DNA from: Caballeronia glathei
GTDB taxonomy: Bacteria; Pseudomonadota; Gammaproteobacteria; Burkholderiales; Burkholderiaceae
Assembly (NCBI RefSeq): GCF_000698595.1
Contig: NZ_JFHC01000024.1
Location: 1 to 64,000 of the forward strand
Direction: 5' to 3'
Length of the DNA stretch: 64,000 bases
The notes under the pieces are model-generated. The model saw nothing but the letters and a program-made list of their open reading frames with translations, did not search any database and was not told where the DNA came from. A program made the position numbers and the translations under genes. Positions 56,101 through 63,946 of the stretch are shown one piece after another (within the stretch, counting starts at the first letter, position 1; each line of letters opens with the position of its first letter).

Positions 56101-56452
56101 ACGCAGGCGCCTGCTTGCTGAAGGCGCCGAATTGCTGCGGCAGGGCGCGGTCGGGCACAACCATCTGTGGTTCTATCGCGATGCGATCGAGGCGATGCTT
56201 GCGGCCGCCGATGCCGACGGGATACGGCGTTATGCGCAGGCGCTTCAGGACTACACGCGCGCGGAGCCGCTGCCCTGGGCGGAGTTGTTCGCGGCGCGCG
56301 GGCGCGTGCTCGCCGATGCAATGCAAGGGCGCGGGAATGAAGCCGCGCGGCGGGAACTCGTGCGGGTGCGCGGGGCGCTCGTGGAGGCGGCGTTTGTCGC
56401 GTATTTGCCGGCGGTGGATGAGGCGCTCGCGAGCGCTTTCGGCGCCTCGTAG
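53159..56452 (+). CDS. Class III adenylate/guanylate cyclase with SAM, ATPase and TPR-like regions
   Basis: A 1097-residue cytoplasmic protein. Residues 4-58 are a SAM domain (IGQWLDGLGLGQYAHAFAEN). The cyclase domain is about 75-255, with metal ligands D84 (FADLCGF) and D128 (KHIGDAVMALFG), purine-binding K124 and T194 (RDYTVIGD), and transition-state N201 and R205 (SVNLAARL). Thr at 194 is typical of type IIIb cyclases, many of which respond to bicarbonate. An AAA-type NTPase follows with Walker A GEAGIGKT (296-303) and Walker B VVEDLHW (425-431); the rest is TPR-like helices. The layout recalls soluble adenylyl cyclase. It is divergent from a cNMP-binding SulP transporter. The ATG at 53159 follows a weak site. 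Confidence 0.92.
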   Translation: MDIGQWLDGLGLGQYAHAFAENDVDLPLLAQLTDADLKELGVASLGHRKRMLAAIAGRGAALAPVSSATGDSGERRQVTILFADLCGFTALSRTLDAEELSDLIGRYTALVDGIVLGFGGTVDKHIGDAVMALFGAPRAHDTDALRAARAALDIHAALANLARLAARPLAAHIGIASGEVIAGTQGRAGFRDYTVIGDSVNLAARLVDAAGPGDTLIADGVHRALGESVSADALGDMRFKGIDAPVRVWRLTGVEGGCASGSRSRFVGRKAELEQFRGIARASVAALAGQAVYVRGEAGIGKTRLVDEMRRFAEPLGFTIHRGRVLDFGMGKAQEPVREIVGSLLGLAPAAGDGERREAAERVASCGVVGADQLMFLHDLLDLPQTGEWRTLYDAMDNAARNRGKRSLAAALVQNACRSGPVMIVVEDLHWADPHMLGFLSAFATAVANGPGLLVMTSRVEGDPLDAAWRANCRGTPFVTIDLGPLRRDEALNLAESFMDASQRVALACIERADGNPLFLEQLLRNAGQGCDEAVPASIQSLVLARMDRLPAPDRQAFQAAAVIGQRFGLELLRKLVDAPDYVCDGLVANALVLPEGDDFLFAHALIQEGAYSTLLRARRRELHRRAADWFAASDPVLCAQHLDRAEDARAPRAYLDAALAQRAAWLPDAALRLIARGLQIARDDAERHVLACLKGELQRDLGDVAASIDTYRAAVAGAPDEACLCRAQLGLAECLRVSEGLAEAQALLDAAQQVAERHGMVAELARLHHLRGNILFPLGRIDGCRDEHERGLAHARRSGSPEAEARALGGLADAAYAQGRMRTAFEHFSRCVALSREHGLGRIEVANRSMVGFSRVYLNEARQAREDGAAAARAAALVGQPRAEMLGETMGAFAAHELGDADETRRHLEREMRLIRQLGARRFEAQNLELQARVLIDAKEHARAARLLRDALALCHEVGTQFSAPKALGALSRAVDDPDERRRLLAEGAELLRQGAVGHNHLWFYRDAIEAMLAAADADGIRRYAQALQDYTRAEPLPWAELFAARGRVLADAMQGRGNEAARRELVRVRGALVEAAFVAYLPAVDEALASAFGAS

Positions 56453-56475
56453 CGGTCGCCCGGTGCTGGAACCGC

Positions 56476-56952
56476 CTATTTCTCGTGTGCGTCGCCGATG
56501 CACTCCTGCATCACGCCGAGCAGCGCTCGCTTGGCCGCATTGTCGAGGTCCGTGTAGGCGAGCCCGATGCCTGCCCGGTGATCGCTAAGTTCGAGCGGAC
56601 GCGCCACGACCTTCGGCGGCAGGGCGATGGCCGCCTCGGCCGGGATCATGCCGATGCCCAGGCCCGCCGCGACCAGCGCCAGCATTGTCGTGAATTCACC
56701 GAGTTCCTGTGCGATGTCGAGATCGGCGCCCTCGCGTTTCAGTGCGACGAGCATTTCGTCGTGAAAGCCGGGTGCGTAGCGCCGCGCAAGCACGAACGCA
56801 GGACAGCCCTGAAGATCGGCGGGCCTGATCGACGGCTGGGCCGCGAGCGGATGGTCGTCGGGGAGCGCGACGACGAAGGGCTCCTTGAGCACCACGCGGA
56901 TTTCGAGCCCGGATGCGTGGCGACGCGAGCAACCGAAGTCCGGTTGCCGCAC
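56476..56952 (-). pseudogene. LysR regulator fragment lacking the DNA-binding domain
   Basis: The frame encodes only the second half of a LysR effector domain: GLEIRVVLKEPFVVALPDDH PLAAQ, then LGEFTTMLALVAAGLGIGMI PAEAAIALPPKVVARPL. The segment before residue 15 (RQPDFGCSRRHAS) is where the GELDVGFVR-type strand should be, after which the sequence loses similarity. The helix-turn-helix and first effector subdomain are absent. It is convergent with the cyclase gene, 23 bp away. A relic, unless a truncated effector protein is made. Confidence 0.75.
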
Positions 56953-57054
56953 CTGCGGCGGACACGGGATTCATCCTCATCGGTATGTAATGCCGCATCT
57001 GAGCCGCGGTTCCGTCTTGAAACTGCGCCTAAAGTTTCCGTTCAAACTGCCGAT

Positions 57055-57267
57055 ATGCGATGGATGAACAAGAAAACCCCGACAGCGCGTGACGTGCACG
57101 ACGTTTTTGCTGCATGCGACCAGACCCTCGAACTCATTTGCCGCTTGCGCGGAATCGAGCTGCACGATCTCGACGACAGGCAGGTCAACGAGTTTCTCTT
57201 TGCCGCGCTCGATGAGTATCTCGGCTCGGAGGCCATCGTCGGCGAGCTGCTCAACCGCAAGGATTGA
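57055..57267 (+). CDS. Small acidic protein of unknown function, 70 aa
   Basis: MRWMNKKTPTARDVHDVFAA then a helical, Leu- and acid-rich sequence (ICRLRGIELHDLDDRQVNEF, LDEYLGSEAIVGELLNRKD). No signal peptide or membrane segment. The start may be 57055 or 57064 (MNKK). It is followed 28 nt later by a perfect 15-bp terminator hairpin, which supports real transcription. No family is recognised. Confidence 0.6.
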   Translation: MRWMNKKTPTARDVHDVFAACDQTLELICRLRGIELHDLDDRQVNEFLFAALDEYLGSEAIVGELLNRKD

Positions 57268-57574
57268 CCGCGCGTCGCGCAAACGCCGGTGGCGAACACG
57301 CTGCGCTGCGCACACGACGCAGCGCAGCGTGTGTGCATGCATGGATTCGATAACGCACACGGTTACGCCGCTGAAGCGGCAATGCCGACGTGAACGCAAG
57401 GGAAGGCCATCGCACGACAGCGCGACGGCAGGAATGCTGCGCTGAAGAAGAGCAGGCTCTTCACTCAGCCATGCAAGACGCCTTTCACGGCAAGGGCGTC
57501 GCCGTCGAGAGGAGATAACCTTTCCTCTCTCACAGCGCGCCGCTGCAGTCAAAGGATGCGGTTGGACCCGGACA
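57268..57574. other. Intergenic region with a strong hairpin
   Basis: About 307 bp between the small acidic protein and the convergent BON gene. Apart from the hairpin at 57296-57332, no gene or relic is recognised. Confidence 0.45.
57296..57332. terminator. Strong hairpin after the 70-aa gene
   Basis: ACACGCTGCGCTGCG (57296-57310) and CGCAGCGCAGCGTGT (57318-57332) form a perfect 15-bp stem with a 7-nt loop. It can end transcription from both sides (the BON gene is convergent). Confidence 0.7.
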
Positions 57575-57922
57575 TCAATGTCCAGGCTCTTCCACTGTCA
57601 GATTGTTGGTCACCGACGTCACTCCGGAGACACTCCCGGCAAGCTTCGCCGCCATGTCTATCTGCGACTGATCGTGAGCCATGCCTACCAGCGTGATCTT
57701 GCCGCCACGGGCGATGGCGTGAATGTCAGTAGAATCCAGGCCTTTTTGTTTGTACAACGTCGACTGAACCCGCTTCGCCAACTGCCTGTTTGCCGCTCTC
57801 GCAGACGAAGGAGTGGCTGTTGCTGAAGTTCCGGCTGTCTCTTGTGCACCAACAACGGGCACGGTTGAGACAATGGCGCCGATGGCGATCGCTGCGGCAA
57901 CGTAGGTCTTCATGGATTTCAT
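57575..57922 (-). CDS. Periplasmic BON-domain protein
   Basis: A 115-residue exported protein: signal peptide MKSMKTYVAAAIAIGAIVST ... VGA, then one BON domain (about 50-112: ANRQLAKRVQSTLYKQKGLD, IHAIARGGKITLVGMAHDQS, AAKLAGSVSGVTSVTNNLTV). BON domains bind phospholipid in OsmY-like proteins that protect the envelope under osmotic stress. AAGGAG 5 nt upstream supports the start at 57922. Monocistronic. Confidence 0.88.
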   Translation of the reverse strand: MKSMKTYVAAAIAIGAIVSTVPVVGAQETAGTSATATPSSARAANRQLAKRVQSTLYKQKGLDSTDIHAIARGGKITLVGMAHDQSQIDMAAKLAGSVSGVTSVTNNLTVEEPGH

Positions 57923-58482
57923 CTCTTCTCCTTCAGGTGAGGGTAACAAAGCTGGGTGTGAGAGACGCAAAAATCGCTGGTCAGACGCGAGCGAGGCAAT
58001 AAAAAATGAGCCCCTCGACGTTGATGACCGGCGGCCACGACGTTCGGCAATCGAATTGTAGGCGTTTCCCTCGTCCGATGCACACGTTCAAGCGCGACTG
58101 GAACCGCTGGAGAGACCTCTTTGCCGGACAGTGCATGACGGCCATGACACGCGAAGCCTCGACATTCGGACGAACGGTCGCTCTAAAATTGACAGCCGCC
58201 GCCGACTTCGGACGGGCTCCAGGAGCTGGCGATGGTTGAAAGTACGGGTTCGCTGCAATCGACAGCAGGACGTTCGCGGCCGCTGGCCGGGCGGGCGAAT
58301 GCCAGCAACACAGCCCGGCATCGGGCCGCTGCGCCGGAATCGCCGCGCAGGGCAACGACCTTTCCGCCAATGCGGCAACGGCCACCCGAGGGCGGCCGTT
58401 GATCACGTGATCACGCATGGCGGATCGAAGATCGGCGCATCGACGTGAGCGCCTAGAGTCGAACAGCGTCAGCAGCGGGACG
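57923..58482. other. Intergenic region, no gene seen
   Basis: About 560 bp between the BON gene start and the metE stop. Frames on both strands lack family sequence and ribosome sites. No RNA element was recognised. Confidence 0.4.
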
Positions 58483-60783
58483 TCAGTGCGCCTGACGCAG
58501 CGTGTGCGCGGCGGCGACCATGTTCCGCAGCGCCGGGATCACTTCCTCCCATGCGCGCGTTTTCAGCCCGCAGTCGGGATTCACCCACAGACGCTCCGGC
58601 GGGATGCGCTCCGCTGCCTTCTTCATCAAGTTGACGATGTGTTCCTGAGCAGGAATGTTGGGCGAATGGATGTCGTACACGCCCGGGCCGATCTGGTTCG
58701 GGTAGTTGAAATCGTCGAATGCGTCGAGCAGTTCCATGTCGGAGCGCGACGTCTCGATCGTGATCACATCCGCATCCATATCGGCGATCGACGCGATGAT
58801 GTCGTTGAACTCCGAATAGCACATATGCGTATGGATCTGCGTTTCGTCCCGCACGCCGTTTGCAGTGATGCGGAACGATTCCACCGCCCATTGCAGGTAC
58901 TCGCTCCATTGCGACCTGCGCAGCGGCAGGCCTTCCCGAAGCGCCGCCTCATCGATCTGGATCACCCGCACGCCGGCTTTTTCGAGGTCGAGCACCTCTT
59001 CGCGGATGGCGAGCGCGAGCTGATGACACGACACCGAGCGGGGCTGGTCGTCGCGTACGAACGACCAGTTCAGAATGGTGACGGGGCCTGTCAGCATGCC
59101 CTTCATCGGCTTGCTCGTTTGCGACTGCGCATAGCTGGTCCACTCGACGGTCATCGCCTTCGGGCGGCTGATGTCGCCGAACAGGATGGGCGGCTTCACG
59201 CAACGCGAACCATAGGACTGTACCCAGCCGGACTGGCTGAACGCGTAGCCATCGAGTTGTTCGCCGAAGTATTCGACCATGTCGTTGCGTTCGGCTTCGC
59301 CGTGCACGAGAACGTCGAGTCCCAGCGCTTCCTGTTCCTTCACCGCCCGGGCGATCTCCCGCTCCATTGCCGCCGTGTAGCCCGCCTGATCGAGCTCGCC
59401 GCTCCTGAACCGGCTGCGCGCGTGACGGATCTCGCTCGTCTGCGGGAACGAGCCGATCGTGGTTGTCGGGTAGGCGGGCAGTTTCAGAATGGCGGCCTGC
59501 TTCTCCGCGCGCTGCGGATAAGCGCTCGCGCGCATTCCCAGCGCAGCGTCGATGCTGGCGACAGCTGCCTTGACGGACGGGTTATGCACGCGCGGCGACA
59601 CACGGCGGCTTTCGATCGCGGCCGCATTGGCAGCCAGCGCGCCGGAAACCGATGCACGGCCGTTGTTGAGTGCGCCTGCAAGCACAGTCAGCTCGTCGAG
59701 CTTTTGCAGCGCAAAGGCAAGCCACGGACGGATTTCAACGTCGAGTTTCTGTTCGTTGTCTAGATCGACGGGCGCGTGCAGCAACGAGCACGATGGCGCG
59801 ATCCAGAGCCGGTCGCCCAGCGCGCGATGCAGCGGTTCGAGCCATTGCAGCGCCGCGTTCAGATCGGTTTTCCAGATGTTGCGCCCGTTGATCACGCCAA
59901 CGGACAGTACGGACGACGCAGGCAGTCGCGCCGCGACCTGGGCGACTTCATCGCGCGCATGGCTCGCATCGATGTGGAGGCCGTCGACGGGAAGGCTGCA
60001 CGCCAGTTCGAGATTCTCCTGCAACGGGCCAAAGTAGGTCGCAAGCAGCAGTTTGACCCTGCGTGTCTCGAGCGCGTCGTACGCGGTGACAAGCGCGTCG
60101 CGCCATGCTGCGTCGAGTTCGGTCACGAGCACCGGCTCGTCGATCTGAACCCATTCGACGCCCTGTGCCGTGAAGTAGTCGAGCAGCGCGGCGTACGCGG
60201 GAAGAAGGCGCGGCAGCAGCGCGAGCCTGTCGGAGTCGTCCTTCGATTTGCCGAGCCACAGGTACGTCACTGGCCCGATGATGACTGGCTTGACTTCCAC
60301 GCCGAGCGCGCGGGCTTCCGCGAGCTGTTCGACGAGGCGCGATGCGTCGAGCGAGAAGTGCGTCGCCGCGTCGAACTCCGGGACGATGTAGTGATAGTTC
60401 GTGTCGAACCACTTGGTCATCTCGCCCGCCGCGACGCCGCCGCAGCATGCGCTGTGCGCGTCTGCGTCCTGCGCCGACCTGCCTCGCGCGACGCGGAAGT
60501 ACTTGTCGAGCGGGTCGCCGTGGAAGTCCCGCACACGCCCGGGCAGATTGCCGAGCGTGAAGCTCATGTCGAGCACCTGATCATAGAAGGCGAAGTCGCC
60601 AACCGGTGCGAAGTCCAGGCGCGCCTGATCCTTCCAGTGACGCTCGCGAAGCTGCGCGCCCACTTTCTTCAATTCGTCGCGTGACGACTGATTCTTCCAG
60701 TAACGCTCGAGTGCGAATTTCAGCTCGCGATTCGCGCCAATGCGCGGAAAACCCAGGTTGTGTGTTGTGACCATCGGATTCAT
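58483..60783 (-). CDS. metE: Cobalamin-independent methionine synthase
   Basis: A 766-residue enzyme that transfers a methyl group from 5-methyltetrahydropteroyl-triglutamate to homocysteine. Start at 60783 ([20 protein letters not shown]). The folate/homocysteine motifs are [15 protein letters not shown] and [20 protein letters not shown]; the zinc ligands are the His and Cys of HTHMCYSEF and the Cys of NPDCGLKTR, with a Glu in [11 protein letters not shown]. It is full length. It is divergent from metR, with a paired inverted repeat between them. Upstream in-frame starts exist but would pass through the operator region. Confidence 0.97.
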   Translation of the reverse strand: MNPMVTTHNLGFPRIGANRELKFALERYWKNQSSRDELKKVGAQLRERHWKDQARLDFAPVGDFAFYDQVLDMSFTLGNLPGRVRDFHGDPLDKYFRVARGRSAQDADAHSACCGGVAAGEMTKWFDTNYHYIVPEFDAATHFSLDASRLVEQLAEARALGVEVKPVIIGPVTYLWLGKSKDDSDRLALLPRLLPAYAALLDYFTAQGVEWVQIDEPVLVTELDAAWRDALVTAYDALETRRVKLLLATYFGPLQENLELACSLPVDGLHIDASHARDEVAQVAARLPASSVLSVGVINGRNIWKTDLNAALQWLEPLHRALGDRLWIAPSCSLLHAPVDLDNEQKLDVEIRPWLAFALQKLDELTVLAGALNNGRASVSGALAANAAAIESRRVSPRVHNPSVKAAVASIDAALGMRASAYPQRAEKQAAILKLPAYPTTTIGSFPQTSEIRHARSRFRSGELDQAGYTAAMEREIARAVKEQEALGLDVLVHGEAERNDMVEYFGEQLDGYAFSQSGWVQSYGSRCVKPPILFGDISRPKAMTVEWTSYAQSQTSKPMKGMLTGPVTILNWSFVRDDQPRSVSCHQLALAIREEVLDLEKAGVRVIQIDEAALREGLPLRRSQWSEYLQWAVESFRITANGVRDETQIHTHMCYSEFNDIIASIADMDADVITIETSRSDMELLDAFDDFNYPNQIGPGVYDIHSPNIPAQEHIVNLMKKAAERIPPERLWVNPDCGLKTRAWEEVIPALRNMVAAAHTLRQAH

Positions 60784-60826
60784 GCCGTCCAGGAAAAGGA
60801 GAGTGAAGCGATGATAGAATTTTCGG

Positions 60827-60857
60827 TGCATGAATAAAAATGGATTAATTTCATGCA
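60827..60857. promoter_or_regulatory. Probable MetR binding site
   Basis: TGCATGAA (60827-60834) and TTCATGCA (60850-60857) are perfect inverted arms 15 bp apart in the metE-metR gap. The TGAA...TTCA arrangement fits known MetR sites, here with wider spacing. It is 44-74 bp upstream of the metE start and 28-58 bp upstream of metR. Confidence 0.65.
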
Positions 60858-60884
60858 TCAATTAACTTTGTTCATGGAGGCGCG

Positions 60885-61802
60885 ATGCTCGAGCGTAGTC
60901 ATCTGCTGGTCGTCAGGGAAGTGGAACGACAGGGTTCCCTGACCGCCGCTGCCGACGCGCTGAATCTCACTCAGTCAGCGCTGAGCCACACCGTGAAGAA
61001 GCTGGAGCAGCAACTGGGCACTCAGGTGTGGGCGCGCGAAGGGCGGTCGATGCGTCTCACGCAGGCGGGCCAGTACCTGCTCGGTCTTGCGAACCGGCTG
61101 CTGCCGCAGTTCGAGCATGCCGAAGATCGCATGAAACAATATGCGAACGGGGAGAGGGGAACGTTGCGGATCGGAATGGAGTGCCATCCGTGCTACCAGT
61201 GGCTGCTCAAGGTCGTCTCGCCCTATCTCGCACGCTGGCCCGACGTCGATGTCGACGTGAAGCAGCGCTTTCAGTTCGGCGGCATCGGTGCGTTGTTCGG
61301 CTATGACATCGACGTGCTCGTCACGCCCGATCCGCTGAAAAAGCCGGGCCTGCGATTCCAGCCGGTGTTCGACTATGAACAGGTGCTCGTCGTGGCCGAT
61401 TCACACGTGCTCGCGGGCGAGTCGTACGTCGTGCCCGAGCATCTTTCGACGGAAGTGCTGATCACATATCCCGTTGAAACTGACCGGCTGGACATCTACA
61501 CCCGATTCCTGACGCCCGCCAACGTCGTGCCGAAGCGGCACAAGGTGATTGAAACGACGGACATCATGCTCCAGATGGTCGCGAGCGGGCGGGGTGTCGC
61601 CGCGCTGCCGAGATGGCTGGCGGAAGACTATGCGGACCGGATGCCGCTTGTGCCTCTGCGGCTTGGCAAGAAGGGAGTGGCAAAGCAGATCTTTCTCGGC
61701 ACCCGCGAAGCGGACGATGCAATCGACTATCTGGCTGCCTTTGTCGCGCTTGCGCGCGAGGCGGACTGGGGAACAGCCAGGCTCCGCGGCAAGCGCCAAT
61801 GA
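60885..61802 (+). CDS. metR: LysR-type activator of methionine synthesis
   Basis: A 305-residue LysR protein highly like MetR: MLERSHLLVVREVERQGSLT, AADALNLTQSALSHTVKKLE QQLG as the helix-turn-helix, then TLRIGMECHPCYQWLLKVVS and DVDVDVKQRFQFGGIGALFG. It senses homocysteine and activates metE. Divergent position next to metE with an inverted repeat between supports the assignment. It ends near a hairpin shared with the convergent metallohydrolase gene. Confidence 0.96.
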   Translation: MLERSHLLVVREVERQGSLTAAADALNLTQSALSHTVKKLEQQLGTQVWAREGRSMRLTQAGQYLLGLANRLLPQFEHAEDRMKQYANGERGTLRIGMECHPCYQWLLKVVSPYLARWPDVDVDVKQRFQFGGIGALFGYDIDVLVTPDPLKKPGLRFQPVFDYEQVLVVADSHVLAGESYVVPEHLSTEVLITYPVETDRLDIYTRFLTPANVVPKRHKVIETTDIMLQMVASGRGVAALPRWLAEDYADRMPLVPLRLGKKGVAKQIFLGTREADDAIDYLAAFVALAREADWGTARLRGKRQ

Positions 61803-61883
61803 CGGAATGCAGGGCGCGTCGAGCGCAAGCGCTATCGGTTGCAGGTTGCGAGGCGGGCACTTTCGCGGCTGCTCGATGGCTGC

Positions 61884-61920
61884 GAGCGCCTCCTTCGGAT
61901 CGAATGACGAAGGGGCGCTC
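61884..61920. terminator. Hairpin between metR and the metallohydrolase gene
   Basis: GAGCGCCTCCTTCG (61884-61897) pairs with CGAAGGGGCGCTC (61908-61920) with one bulged base and a 10-nt loop. It lies between convergent genes. Confidence 0.5.
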
Positions 61921-61999
61921 CGGAGGGCGGTTCATCGGGCTCGCGACTGACGCGCGGCAAGGCGCCCTGGGCCGTCATCGGTGAGCGCGGGCACCCAGC

Positions 62000-63127
62000 C
62001 TACGAATTCGCTTGCCCGGCATTGCGGCAGGAGAACCAGCGCCGCAGCGCCCCGGGTTCCTGCACGGTCTCGGCGACGTCGCGCCACCACCGCTTGCCTC
62101 GGTGCGGTGCGGCCAGATCGAGCCGCTCTCCCATGCGTGGCGTCGCGAGCGGAATGCCTCGCACGGCGGCGAGGCCCATCACGCGTTCGAACGGTTCCCG
62201 CCAGCCGTGCATCGCCAGATCGAAGGTGCCGTTGTGAACCGGCACCAGCCAGCGGCCGCGCAGATCGAGATGCGCCTGTACGGTTTCGTCGGGCTGCATG
62301 TGCACGTATGGCCATTGGGCGTCGTAGGCGCCTGTTTCGAGCAGCGTCACGTCGAATGGACCGAGCCGCTCGCCGATGGTCCTGAAACCGTCGAAGTAGC
62401 CCGTGTCGCCGCTGAAGAACACGCGCAGATCGTCATCGACGATGACCCATGACGCCCACAAGGTGCTGTTGCCGTCGAAAAGACCGCGGCCGGAGAAATG
62501 CTGGGCAGGTGTCGCCGTGAACGACAGACCGTCGATGTGCACGCCCTCCCACCAGTCGAACTGGCGTACCTTCGACGCATCGATACCCCATTCGATCAGC
62601 CGGTCGCCGACGCCCAGCGGCGTCAGAAACACGGCCGTCGTACGGGCGAGTGCGAGGACCGTCTCGCGGTCCAGGTGGTCGTAATGGTCGTGCGACAGGA
62701 TCACGCCACGCAGCGGAGGCAAGTCGGCGAGCGCGATGGGCGGCGCATGAAAGCGCTTTGGGCCGATCCGGCGAAACGGCGATGCGCGTTCGGCGAAGAC
62801 CGGGTCGGTCAGCCAGAATTGACCGCGCAGCTTGAGCAGCATGGTCGAATGCCCGAGGCGATACAGGCTGCGCTCAGGCGCGGCGTCGAGCTGCGCACGC
62901 GTCAGCGTATCGACGGGAAGGGCGCCTGCCGGGGCGGTGCCGTCCGGTTTCCTGAACAGCACATTCCACGCGATGCGCAAGGTTTTGCCGATTCCTTCGA
63001 CGGGACGCGGCTTGACGTTGCGAAAGCGCTCGCCATCATGCTGAGCCGACGAGTCGAACAATTCACGGCCGCGTCGCGCGGCGGTCAAGCCCAATGCGCG
63101 GCGGATGGAACCGGTGAACGATGTCAT
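62000..63127 (-). CDS. Metallo-beta-lactamase-fold hydrolase (NAPE-PLD/UlaG-like)
   Basis: A 375-residue metal-dependent hydrolase. The zinc motif HxHxDH is in LSHDHYDHLD; later ligands are in FTATPAQHFSGR, FFSGDTGYFDGF and VPVHNGTFDLAMH. The YRLGHSTMLLKLRGQFWLTD and RRIGPKRFHAPPIALADLP segments match bacterial proteins related to N-acyl-phosphatidylethanolamine phospholipase D. The start at 63127 (MTSFTGSIRRALG) is chosen because the upstream extension crosses the operator sites. It is divergent from a TetR gene, with two matching dyads between, so TetR repression is likely. Substrate unknown. Confidence 0.9.
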   Translation of the reverse strand: MTSFTGSIRRALGLTAARRGRELFDSSAQHDGERFRNVKPRPVEGIGKTLRIAWNVLFRKPDGTAPAGALPVDTLTRAQLDAAPERSLYRLGHSTMLLKLRGQFWLTDPVFAERASPFRRIGPKRFHAPPIALADLPPLRGVILSHDHYDHLDRETVLALARTTAVFLTPLGVGDRLIEWGIDASKVRQFDWWEGVHIDGLSFTATPAQHFSGRGLFDGNSTLWASWVIVDDDLRVFFSGDTGYFDGFRTIGERLGPFDVTLLETGAYDAQWPYVHMQPDETVQAHLDLRGRWLVPVHNGTFDLAMHGWREPFERVMGLAAVRGIPLATPRMGERLDLAAPHRGKRWWRDVAETVQEPGALRRWFSCRNAGQANS

Positions 63128-63146
63128 GTAAGGCGTCCCGATCTGT

Positions 63147-63202
63147 AAAGTAGACTGCCAAGTGTAGTTTTTCCGGCAATAAAAGTAAACTGCATGGTGT
63201 AA
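63147..63202. promoter_or_regulatory. Paired TetR operators
   Basis: Two copies of the same 21-bp element start at 63147 and 63182, 35 bp apart. Each contains TARAC-N6-GTGTA (63151-63166 and 63186-63201), an imperfect inverted repeat, within AAAGTARACTGC. They lie between the divergent metallohydrolase and TetR genes; one near each start codon. Confidence 0.7.
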
Positions 63203-63211
63203 AATCAAAAG

Positions 63212-63826
63212 ATGGATGCCAGTGCCAAACCTCTACGCCAGACGGATCGAAAGCGCGCCGCCGTGATTGCTGCGGCCATCGAGGAATTTCTCGCCGCCGG
63301 CTTCGATGCAACCAGCATGGACCGCATCGCGGCCCGCGCGAGCGTCTCGAAGCGTACGGTCTATAACCATTTCCCAAGCAAGGAAGCGCTGTTCACGGCG
63401 ATCCTGCGGCAACTGTGGGAATCGAGCGACGCCGGAGAGGCGCCGGTTTATTCCGCTCGTCAGCCATTGCGCGAGCAGTTGCTGCAGCTTCTGTCGAAGA
63501 AGCTGAATCTCTTGAATGACGAGGCGTTCCTGTCGCTCGCACGCGTTGCGATTGCAGCAGGCATTCATTCGCCGGATCGCGCGCGCGACATGGTGGCCCG
63601 CATGGGCGAACGCGAGGAAGACCTGACTGTGTGGATACGTTCGGCCGCTGCCGATGGCCGCCTCAGGACGTCGGACCCGACGTTCGCCTCGCAGCAGTTG
63701 CAGGGTCTCGTGAAGGCGTTCGCTTTCTGGCCGCAGGTGACGATGGGACAGCCGCCCCTCAGCAAGGATGAACGAAGACAGGTGGCGGAATCCGCCGCCG
63801 ATATGTTTCTTGCGCGCTATGCGTGA
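63212..63826 (+). CDS. TetR/AcrR-family repressor
   Basis: A 204-residue regulator. The N-terminal DNA-binding domain reads AAVIAAAIEEFLAAGFDATS, then MDRIAARASVSKRTVYNHFP SKEALFTAIL. The C-terminal ligand domain resembles the TetR_C type found in AefR-like regulators (EDLTVWIRSAAADGRLRTSD, QLQGLVKAFAFWPQVTMGQP). It is divergent from the metallohydrolase gene with two matching operator elements between them. The ligand is unknown. It is followed by a strong terminator. Confidence 0.95.
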   Translation: MDASAKPLRQTDRKRAAVIAAAIEEFLAAGFDATSMDRIAARASVSKRTVYNHFPSKEALFTAILRQLWESSDAGEAPVYSARQPLREQLLQLLSKKLNLLNDEAFLSLARVAIAAGIHSPDRARDMVARMGEREEDLTVWIRSAAADGRLRTSDPTFASQQLQGLVKAFAFWPQVTMGQPPLSKDERRQVAESAADMFLARYA

Positions 63827-63883
63827 CGGGTGCGCGGCGAGTGCAACGAATGTGATGCCTGTGCGCATCGCCGCGATGTAGTC

Positions 63884-63916
63884 GAACGCAAGCCGCCCCT
63901 CGGGCGGCTTGCGTTC
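63884..63916. terminator. Strong bidirectional terminator
   Basis: GAACGCAAGCCGCCC (63884-63898), loop CTC, GGGCGGCTTGCGTTC (63902-63916): a perfect 15-bp stem with a 3-nt loop between the TetR gene and the convergent gene at the window edge. Confidence 0.85.
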
Positions 63917-63946
63917 ATTGCAAACGAGGCGATGCAGGAGGCCGTG

